The position numbers were made by a program, and so were the translations under genes. From assembly GCA_945900705.1 (NCBI GenBank), contig CAMDKJ010000113.1, positions 1 to 5,875 of the forward strand: a stretch of 5,875 nt of DNA, written 5' to 3'. The notes under the pieces are model-generated. The model saw only the letters and a list, made by a program, of their open reading frames with translations. It was not told the origin of the DNA and did not search any database. Every line of letters starts with the position of its first letter. Within the stretch, counting starts at the first letter, position 1. Of the stretch, positions 1 through 4,499 are shown one piece after another. Source of the DNA: Bifidobacterium breve (GTDB lineage Bacteria; Actinomycetota; Actinomycetes; S36-B12).

Positions 1-336
1 AAGGGCACAACCCAGTTCTGCCTTCCTCAGCACCTCGAGTCGCTCGCCGCGACCATCTTCAGCGGGCTCGCGTCTGAGGACTTGCTTATGGGTCTCATCA
101 AGGAACAGTTCGCCGACGCGGCGGCCAACCTCCTGGCGGACCTGAACGCTCTGCACCCCTTTCGCGAGGGCAACGGCCGTGCGCAGCGCGCCTTCCTCGA
201 GCTATTGTCCGATCAGGCGGGACACCCGATCGTGTGGCCACCCATCGGCCCTGACCGCATGATCCAGGCGTCCATCGATGCCATGCGCGGGGACAACAGC
301 GCACTACGCGCAATTTTCTGGGAGTCGTCGGCCTGA
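1..336 (+). CDS. Fic-domain protein, C-terminal part (5' end outside window)
   Basis: The reading frame is open from base 1 and stops at TGA 334-336, giving 111 visible residues. It carries the Fic signature HPFREGNGR followed by AQR (visible residues 52-63, bases 154-189). In the family the His is the catalytic base, the acidic residue (Glu56) coordinates Mg, and the GNGR turn binds the nucleotide phosphates. Fic enzymes usually transfer AMP from ATP onto a protein hydroxyl group, and many are toxins. The preceding stretch (FCLPQHLESLAATIFSGL, residues 6-23) and the helix before the motif look like a normal Fic core. Only about 48 residues follow the motif and I see no class III inhibitory (S/T)xxxE(G/N) helix there. 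Any inhibitory element would be N-terminal or a separate antitoxin upstream, outside the window. TTG (82) and ATG (88) codons inside the frame are internal. The core is intact, so activity is plausible; the target is unknown. Confidence 0.9.
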   Translation, partial: KGTTQFCLPQHLESLAATIFSGLASEDLLMGLIKEQFADAAANLLADLNALHPFREGNGRAQRAFLELLSDQAGHPIVWPPIGPDRMIQASIDAMRGDNSALRAIFWESSA

Positions 337-337
337 G

Positions 338-868
338 TTATGGCATGGGGTAGGTCACGGGCACAGGGATCTCAGGCATTTGCGCAACCCGGTCGAGTTC
401 TGTGATGAAGCCCGCGGCGGATCCGTCGATGAGGTTGCCCACTTGCAGGAGTGTCATGGAATCGTTTGAGGACATTTCGATTTCACCTTCGCCCTCGACG
501 CCGATGAAGTCGGGATTTCCGGCGTGACCGGCCTCCATGTATGCCAGCGTGGATTCACTCGTCGGGATGGCGATTGCCCATTCCACAAGGTGAATGGCCT
601 TGGACTCATTCCACCAATCAATTTTAACGACGTAGCTACCGGAGTTCTGCGCGAAGGCTAGGCATACGTCCTTGCCCTCCTTGACCTCGACGTTGCCGCG
701 GAAATCTACAGCCACTCGGCTGTGCACGTTGGGAGAGCACCACACGGTGCCGTCGAGTTCAGCGATGCTACTGGCCTGCTCGGAGTTGCTTGCGCATGCG
801 GTGAGTGCGATGCCACAGGCGATAACGCCCACTGTCGCCCGGCTACGTCGAAGAATGCTTCCCTGCAT
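338..868 (-). CDS. Small exported lipoprotein of unknown family
   Basis: This is a 176-residue protein starting at ATG 868-866 and ending at TAA 340-338. The N-terminus is a lipoprotein signal peptide: basic RRSR, a hydrophobic core, then lipobox L22-T23-A24-C25, so it should be lipidated on Cys25 and anchored outside the membrane. A short Ser/Gln/Glu linker leads to LDGTVWC, which opens a predicted beta-rich domain. Cys44 and Cys69 could form a disulfide. I do not recognise the family. The start is supported by a good Shine-Dalgarno sequence (AGGAAGG, minus-strand complement of 876-882) seven bases upstream of the ATG. The gene is convergent with the Fic gene with one base between stop codons, and divergent from the DUF1566-like lipoprotein gene. 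The mature protein is acidic with no visible catalytic motif, so a binding or structural role is more likely than an enzyme, but this is inference. Confidence 0.8.
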   Translation of the reverse strand: MQGSILRRSRATVGVIACGIALTACASNSEQASSIAELDGTVWCSPNVHSRVAVDFRGNVEVKEGKDVCLAFAQNSGSYVVKIDWWNESKAIHLVEWAIAIPTSESTLAYMEAGHAGNPDFIGVEGEGEIEMSSNDSMTLLQVGNLIDGSAAGFITELDRVAQMPEIPVPVTYPMP

Positions 869-1101
869 GGTGTCGCCTTCCTAAGAAGTCTGTGAAGTGT
901 AAATTGAATATACCTTAAACATCAGTTTTGTGTTTACGGATCAACGCGAGATGGTGAGGGCGGTGGCGAGCCTCCTTATCCGATTACACCACCACAGCGT
1001 TGTTGATTTCGAAGCTGACGTCTAGAGGCGGCGCATCGGTCGATTCATCCGGACGGGCCAAGGAAATTTTGAATTAGCTCTAGAATTTACTAAGTAATCA
1101 A

Positions 1102-1150
1102 GTTGAATGTGTTTTGGAAATAACAGCCTGCTGGTGTCAGCAGGTTCAAC
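1102..1150 (+). repeat. Perfect inverted repeat (hairpin) with possible outer arm
   Basis: CCTGCTG at 1127-1133 and CAGCAGG at 1138-1144 form a perfect 7-bp stem with a 4-base loop, extended by one G-U and one A-U pair to 1125-1146. TTCAAC (1145-1150), directly after the stem, is complementary to GTTGAA at 1102-1107, so a longer structure with a one-sided internal loop is possible. No T-run follows on either strand, so it does not look like a classical terminator. It ends 102 bases before the start of the DUF1566-like gene. It could be an operator, part of a long 5' leader, or the end of a short RNA. Confidence 0.5.
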
Positions 1151-1238
1151 TAACTGTGACTGAATTTCGTTAGGATTGTAGAGATGGGTCCTCCAATGAC
1201 GAGTTGTGGGACGAGGTGCTCAAAGACATAAGTGGAAA

Positions 1239-1246
1239 AGGGAAGG
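1239..1246 (+). promoter_or_regulatory. Ribosome binding site of the DUF1566-like lipoprotein gene
   Basis: The purine-rich AGGGAAGG lies six bases before ATG 1253. It fixes this start, which also gives a compact lipoprotein signal peptide. No competing start lies downstream before the lipobox Cys. Confidence 0.7.
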
Positions 1247-1252
1247 TAAGAA

Positions 1253-2068
1253 ATGCGAGTGCAGCGTCAGCAGAAACTTCTGGGGGCTTTTGTTGTAGCC
1301 GCTTTTGTACTTAGTGGGTGCAGTTTGGGATCCGCTGAGTCTGCAAGCCCGGCTGCAGCCACGCCAGCGGCGGAGTCTGCGGCCCCTGCGTCGTCTGCGG
1401 CAGCAGTCGAGACCGCCGGTGACTACAAGATTGGTGATGCCGGTCCCGGTGGTGGGATCGTGTTCTATGACGCGGGCTCTGTCCAACCATGGGGTAGGTA
1501 CCTGGAGGCTGCACCGGCGAACTGGTTTCGGGGAGATGACCCGAGCGACTTGTACTGCGACGAGTTTGAACAGGCTGTTGAATTGACTGTTGAGGAAGCC
1601 ATCGAAGCGGGTGTGGCTGGTGTGGGGGAAAAAAGTGATTTGCTAAATCACTGTTCAAGATTCGTCTTTGAGGGAGACGACCCCAAGCAGCAGTGGTGTG
1701 GCGGTCCGGAATTGAATAATTGGAATTGGGATGTTGCTGGGACGAAGGAATCGATAGGGGCGGGAGCGGCGAACACGGAGTTGATCGCTGTTGCGTGCGG
1801 GGCGGGTGCGGCGAACACCGCGCGCGCATATGGCGGTGGTGGGAAGACCGATTGGTTCTTGCCCTCCAAGGATGAGTTGAACGCCTTGCACAAGCAGCGA
1901 GACATTCTTGGCGGGTTTGGGGCTGATAACTACTGGAGTTCTTCGCAGTACGATGCGGTCAACGCTTGGAACCAGTACTTCCCCGATGGGAATCAGTACA
2001 ACTACAACGAGTTCACCGGCCGGGAAAATCCTCCAGCAGACGGCGTCCGTCCGGTCCGGGCTTTTTAA
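1253..2068 (+). CDS. Lipoprotein with C-terminal DUF1566-like (Lcl C-terminal-like) domain
   Basis: The protein has 271 residues. Residues 1-23 are a lipoprotein signal peptide with lipobox L20-S21-G22-C23. Residues 24-57 are an Ala/Ser/Pro-rich linker, probably a flexible spacer through the wall. From Y58 the domain starts with YKIGDAGPGGGIVFY, then GRYLEAAP (81-88), GAGAANT (169-175 and 183-189), GGGKTDWFLPSKDEL (194-208), NYWSSSQY (226-233) and the terminal VRPVRAF (265-271). This order matches my knowledge of DUF1566/Lcl-type domains, often found in secreted bacterial proteins and described as adhesive or carbohydrate-binding in Legionella Lcl. The C-terminal segment (226-252) is rich in Asn/Tyr/Trp, as usual for this fold. 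I infer surface display and ligand binding, and see no catalytic motif. It is monocistronic by context: a divergent neighbour upstream and a convergent one downstream. Family assignment is from memory of motif patterns. Confidence 0.85.
   Translation: MRVQRQQKLLGAFVVAAFVLSGCSLGSAESASPAAATPAAESAAPASSAAAVETAGDYKIGDAGPGGGIVFYDAGSVQPWGRYLEAAPANWFRGDDPSDLYCDEFEQAVELTVEEAIEAGVAGVGEKSDLLNHCSRFVFEGDDPKQQWCGGPELNNWNWDVAGTKESIGAGAANTELIAVACGAGAANTARAYGGGGKTDWFLPSKDELNALHKQRDILGGFGADNYWSSSQYDAVNAWNQYFPDGNQYNYNEFTGRENPPADGVRPVRAF
1757..1818 (+). repeat. 20-bp direct repeat inside the DUF1566-like gene
   Basis: Bases 1757-1776 and 1799-1818 are identical except for one position (a1765 versus t1807). They lie 42 bases, or 14 codons, apart, and each encodes GAGAANT (residues 169-175 and 183-189). 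The repeat keeps the reading frame. It may be a recent small duplication or a structural repeat natural to the domain, since GxGxANT-like motifs are common in this family. Confidence 0.8.
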
Positions 2069-2307
2069 ATAGTCCGCTATTTGCTTTCAAAGTGTTTCGT
2101 AGCACTCGCACCGTGGTGGAGGTAGACAAGCAGCACACCGCTCAGTGTCTTCGGGGATGGATCCGTCATTGGTGAGGTTGTCTCTTGGTAGTGATGATGC
2201 CACTGTCCTCATGGTCAAGTAGAGCGGTACGCCTTTCCCACCGGGGCTAGGAGGAGCACCTCGCCGAGCACGGCATTGAAGTGGATCACGGCAGTCCGCG
2301 GCGCGCG
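2069..2307. other. Convergent intergenic region without recognised gene
   Basis: This region holds 239 bases between the stop codons of two convergent genes. A weak AT-rich inverted repeat, AAATAG-tccg-CTATTT (2067-2082), overlaps the stop of the DUF1566-like gene. It has no T-run and is a poor terminator. Only tiny stems (about 4 bp, such as GCCG-agca-CGGC at 2263-2274) lie on the other side. I found no convincing bidirectional terminator. Short open frames (for example a minus-strand frame of about 41 codons from 2212) have no recognisable content. Confidence 0.4.
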
Positions 2308-4182
2308 CTACTCCTCTTCTTCTGCGACTTTGTCGGTGTCGTCGCTGCCACCGGTGTCGTCGTCGGCGCTGTCCTCGCTGCCACCGGTGTTGTCGTCGGC
2401 GCTGTCGTCGCTGCCACCGGTGTCGTCGCTGCCACCGGTGTCGTCGCTGCCACCGGTGGCGTCGCTGCCACCGGTGTTGTCGTCGGCGCTGTCGTCGCCG
2501 TTGTCATCACCGCTGTTGTTGTTGCCCTCGTAAGCTTCGCCCGCCTCGTTCAATTCCTCCAACCATGAAAGTTCCCCTTCATCGACTTCTTCGGGCGCTA
2601 CCTCCTCCTCGGTCACCTCGAAATAACCCAGTTCACCATCTTCACCTGGTTGAAATTCTGCTTGGATCTCTGTGACGGCGCCACTCTCGGATTCATCAGA
2701 GAGTGGGAACTCTCCGATGAGCCGATCGTCCTCGTCGAAAAAGCCGATTTCTGCTACCCCATTTTCAAAGGGCAGCACGCGCATGTTGACACCATCGGGT
2801 AAGGAGAAGTTGGCGCTATTAAGTCCGTTAGCCACATTCGCCTCGGCGCTGGTGGCAGCTGCCACTTTCAGGTCGAGTGCACCATCGCGGGCCACGTCAA
2901 AAACAATGGCGCCCTGGTCATCATCAATGGCACGGAGGGTGACCCGCGGACTGGTTGGGTCATCAATTGACATTGTCACCGGAATCGGCGCGGTTTCGTC
3001 GCCTTGCCGTGCAATCTCCGCCGCAAAAGGTCCCACCTGGTCGCGGTCGATAGTCATTGACATCCAGTTACCCAGCAGCACAGGTGAGGAGCCAACGGTT
3101 GATCGGATGTTGACGCCGGCCGGCAGAACGACGCTCGAATCTCGAGTGTCGTAGACCTTGCCATCTATGGTGAGGAGAACCCCCAAGCGTGCATCAGGGT
3201 CTGGTGACGTGAGCATTATTTGCGAAGTTTTTCCGCCGCCCTTCTTGTCCGTGAAGGGAGCAGGGAATGGGGTCTGCAGGCGGCTTTCCATGGGGGTTAG
3301 TTCGATGGTCCCGATACCACCCTCCCAACCGTTGGTCGGCGCCTGCGGATTGGTCGAGCCCGCGCCGTAGGACCACTGCTCTGACCGGGGATCAATCATG
3401 ATGCGCTGCACGGTGCCCGGGTAGTTGTTGTCGTAAACATGGATCGCGATCAAGTCACCCTCATTGGTGACCGCAATGGGGGTTACCGCGTGCCCGCCAT
3501 CAGGGGAATAGATGCCCAGCGTGTAGCCAGCGCCGCCCTGGAGTCCGAGGGCGAGGTCCGCGGCGATTTGTGACGGCTTCTTTTTTTGGAACGCCTGGTA
3601 CGCACGCTGAACTGGTTCGACGTTCTGCGTCGCAAACCAGTATTCGATGGTGCCGGAAACCACGGGGTTGTCTTGCGCCAAATCGAAGGTGGTTTTCGCA
3701 GCTGGGTCGAAGTCCGAAGGCGCGAGGTATCCGCCATGGATCAACGCTGACGTGACGGCCATGCCCTCACAGTGCCCTCCGGCCATGGACTCATTGACCT
3801 GATCGGCCCACTGCTGGGCGGCCGGATAGAGCACGCATTCGTTGCCGGAACCGGCTGCGCAGACCTTCTTGCGGCCGAACATCGCGATCAGGTCGGTTGC
3901 GCCGAGGTTGCCGGCCCCTCCCCAGTTCTCGAAGCTGAAGCCGTCAACCGCAGGGTTGAAGCCGGCGTAGCTGCAAGATGCGGAGTCCTGTCCCGTGCAG
4001 TCAGGAAGGCCGTAGCTATTGGAAGATTCGCCAGCACTACCTTCTTTGCTGTCGGCGAGTACCGACTGCTCCGTTGGCGCCACAACCACGGCTGATTCCT
4101 GGGCAGTGGATCCGCAGGCGGTTAGGGCAAAGCCCAGCAGGGCGACAAGGGCGACTCGCGTGGCAAAAGTTGATGTCTTCAC
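2308..4182 (-). CDS. Lipoprotein with papain-like Cys/His/Asp signature and acidic GGSDDT-repeat tail
   Basis: The protein has 624 residues and starts at GTG 4182-4180. A TGA lies directly before it in frame, so no longer start exists. Signal peptide and lipobox L20-T21-A22-C23 predict lipidation on Cys23. Residues 24-60 are a Ser/Glu-rich linker. The globular part contains GGHCEGMAVTSAL (135-147), DGGHAVTPIAV (228-238) and HVYDNNYPG (248-256). This spacing of Cys138, His231 and Asp251/Asn252 fits a papain-like/C39-like cysteine-peptidase fold as seen in secreted bacterial proteins with GxCxGMA...GGHAV...YDNNxPG patterns. Gln123/Gln124/Gln128 are oxyanion candidates. Residues about 310-530 look beta-rich without a family I can name. 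Residues 558-624 form a very acidic low-complexity tail with six TGGS units and a terminal EEEE, holding one Lys. No LPxTG or membrane helix follows the tail. The Shine-Dalgarno is weak (AAAG, complement of 4190-4193). The function is uncertain: protease, transglutaminase-like enzyme, or a catalytically repurposed binder. Confidence 0.85.
   Translation of the reverse strand: MKTSTFATRVALVALLGFALTACGSTAQESAVVVAPTEQSVLADSKEGSAGESSNSYGLPDCTGQDSASCSYAGFNPAVDGFSFENWGGAGNLGATDLIAMFGRKKVCAAGSGNECVLYPAAQQWADQVNESMAGGHCEGMAVTSALIHGGYLAPSDFDPAAKTTFDLAQDNPVVSGTIEYWFATQNVEPVQRAYQAFQKKKPSQIAADLALGLQGGAGYTLGIYSPDGGHAVTPIAVTNEGDLIAIHVYDNNYPGTVQRIMIDPRSEQWSYGAGSTNPQAPTNGWEGGIGTIELTPMESRLQTPFPAPFTDKKGGGKTSQIMLTSPDPDARLGVLLTIDGKVYDTRDSSVVLPAGVNIRSTVGSSPVLLGNWMSMTIDRDQVGPFAAEIARQGDETAPIPVTMSIDDPTSPRVTLRAIDDDQGAIVFDVARDGALDLKVAAATSAEANVANGLNSANFSLPDGVNMRVLPFENGVAEIGFFDEDDRLIGEFPLSDESESGAVTEIQAEFQPGEDGELGYFEVTEEEVAPEEVDEGELSWLEELNEAGEAYEGNNNSGDDNGDDSADDNTGGSDATGGSDDTGGSDDTGGSDDSADDNTGGSEDSADDDTGGSDDTDKVAEEEE
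2344..2498 (-). repeat. Tandem repeat array of 18- and 33-bp units encoding the acidic tail
   Basis: The 13-base core GCTGCCACCGGTG (plus strand) starts at 2344, 2377, 2410, 2428, 2446 and 2464. Spacings are 33, 33, 18, 18 and 18, so 18-bp units (GGSDDT) sit between 33-bp units (GGSDDSADDNT-like). Units 2410-2427 and 2428-2445 are identical, and 2446-2463 differs by one base (Asp to Ala). A 37-base stretch is exactly duplicated at 2375-2411 and 2462-2498. All units are multiples of three, so slippage or recombination would change tail length but not frame. The near-identity suggests recent or ongoing expansion. Confidence 0.92.
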
Positions 4183-4210
4183 TCAATAACTTTAAGCGAA
4201 ACTTCCACTT

Positions 4211-4328
4211 CGAGCAAGTGCCGGCGCGGGGGGTAGCCCCGCTGTTTCCAGCTTGCTACGGGCACCAAGGTATTCACCGTGATGCGGGTGCAACCCTTGC
4301 CGGTACCCGGTTGCCTCCTCCGGTGAAT
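4211..4328 (-). ncRNA. Candidate structured 5' leader / cis-regulatory RNA
   Basis: Read on the minus strand, the first module is an 8-bp perfect stem ATTCACCG/CGGTGAAT (4321-4328 with 4272-4279). It encloses a second 6-bp stem GCAACC/GGTTGC (4309-4314 with 4290-4295) and a 13-base loop. The second module is a three-way junction: outer stem CGtAGCAAG/CTTGCTCG (4252-4260 with 4211-4218, one bulged base), a 3-bp stem CTG/CAG capped by a GAAA tetraloop (4242-4251), and a 5-6 bp stem CGGGG/CCCCG (4226-4231 with 4237-4242). The GNRA tetraloop appears only on the minus strand, supporting transcription toward the peptidase-like gene, whose GTG follows 28 bases later. I compared from memory with c-di-GMP-I, c-di-AMP (ydaO), cobalamin, glycine, ZTP and T-box patterns. 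None matches overall. AGCGGGGCTACC resembles the 3' part of c-di-GMP-I aptamers, but the other conserved blocks are missing. Confidence 0.4.
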
Positions 4329-4363
4329 GTGATGGTGCAGCCTGGCTTATCGCCCGATCACAT
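4327..4363. repeat. Inverted repeat ATGTGAT...ATCACAT flanking the -10-like box
   Basis: ATGTGAT (4327-4333) and ATCACAT (4357-4363) are perfect 7-bp complements with 23 bases between them, and the -10-like GATAAG lies inside. The arms resemble CRP half-sites (TGTGA/TCACA), but the spacing is far longer than the usual 6 bases of one CRP site. They may be a hairpin or two separate half-sites. Confidence 0.4.
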
Positions 4364-4374
4364 GGAGGTTCCAA
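4346..4374 (-). promoter_or_regulatory. Candidate promoter of the Cys-peptidase-like lipoprotein gene
   Basis: On the minus strand TTGGAA (complement of 4369-4374) and GATAAG (complement of 4346-4351) are separated by exactly 17 bases. Each matches 4 of 6 consensus positions of TTGACA/TATAAT. Transcription would begin near 4339, giving a leader of about 156 bases that contains both complex hairpins. The match is modest; the spacing and the overlapping dyad make it the best candidate in the region. Confidence 0.35.
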
Positions 4375-4378
4375 CCTC
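4365..4378. promoter_or_regulatory. Palindromic operator-like site GAGGTT-cc-AACCTC
   Basis: Perfect 6-bp arms are separated by two bases and overlap the -35-like TTGGAA of the candidate promoter. This is the size and position expected of a repressor operator. I cannot assign a regulator family. Confidence 0.4.
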
Positions 4379-4407
4379 ATTGGCCGAACCCCAACTCCCT
4401 AATGGTT

Positions 4408-4437
4408 CATTGTTGTTTGATCCATTGTTGTTTGATC
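4408..4437. repeat. Perfect 15-bp tandem duplication upstream of the candidate promoter
   Basis: CATTGTTGTTTGATC occurs at 4408-4422 and again at 4423-4437 without a gap. On the minus strand it lies about 34-63 bases upstream of the -35-like box, a position suitable for a direct-repeat activator site. A chance slippage duplication is equally possible. Confidence 0.75.
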
Positions 4438-4465
4438 CAATGCTGTGGGGCTGGTGCTCACCCCG

Positions 4466-4491
4466 AATCGCCTCACCATTTTCCGGCGATT
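4466..4491 (-). terminator. Hairpin downstream of the VanX-like gene, possible terminator without U-tract
   Basis: AATCGCC (4466-4472) and GGCGATT (4485-4491) form a perfect 7-bp stem with a 12-base loop, starting nine bases after the stop codon on the minus strand. CGGGG follows instead of a T-run. Such tract-less hairpins are proposed as terminators in Actinobacteria, but the evidence here is position and symmetry only. Confidence 0.4.
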
Positions 4492-4499
4492 GCCATCGA

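Larger units (their letters stand above)
869..1252. other. Divergent intergenic region, AT-richer than its flanks
   Basis: This is 384 bases between two divergent lipoprotein genes, with no open frame I would call a gene. It is visibly AT-richer than the coding sequence, especially 896-945 and 1060-1180. On the minus strand a -10-like TATATT lies at 912-907, about 40 bases upstream of the ATG at 868, without a convincing -35. On the plus strand, -10-like candidates are TAGAAT at 1081-1086 and TAGGAT at 1171-1176, both fitting the loose actinobacterial TAnnnT; neither has a good -35. A short palindrome TTACT-a-AGTAA lies at 1087-1097 and a perfect hairpin at 1125-1146. Promoter assignments here are weak. 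Confidence 0.5.
4183..4499. other. Structured intergenic region between the VanX-like and Cys-peptidase-like genes
   Basis: These 317 bases hold no gene I can support. They contain, from right to left (minus-strand direction): a hairpin just after the VanX-like stop (4466-4491), a 15-bp tandem duplication (4408-4437), a dyad (4365-4378) over a -35-like box, a -10-like box (4346-4351) flanked by 7-bp inverted arms, then two complex hairpins (4272-4328 and 4211-4260) and the GTG start of the Cys-peptidase-like gene. The elements are listed separately. The density of perfect inverted repeats is much higher than elsewhere in the window. Confidence 0.6.

Noticed and set aside
2067..2082. AAATAG/CTATTT hairpin as terminator of the DUF1566-like gene
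   Set aside because: The stem is AT-rich and weak, overlaps the stop codon, and is not followed by a T-run.
2089..2212. Short minus-strand frame of about 41 codons in the convergent gap
   Set aside because: No ribosome site, no recognisable motif, and too short to separate from chance.
2344..2498. CRISPR-like array of short regular repeats
   Set aside because: Units are contiguous 18/33-bp coding repeats in frame with no unique spacers; this is a protein repeat.
2281..2568. Plus-strand frame of 95 codons encoding a strikingly hydrophobic VVAATG-repeat peptide
   Set aside because: It is the antisense of the acidic GGSDDT tail. Asp codons GAC read as Val codons GTC on the other strand, so hydrophobicity is automatic. 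It has no ribosome site and runs across the stop of the real gene.
4226..4242. c-di-GMP-I riboswitch match at AGCGGGGCTACC
   Set aside because: Only this 3' block resembles the aptamer. The conserved GGCAAAcc and ACGCAAAGCC blocks are not found at the required positions.
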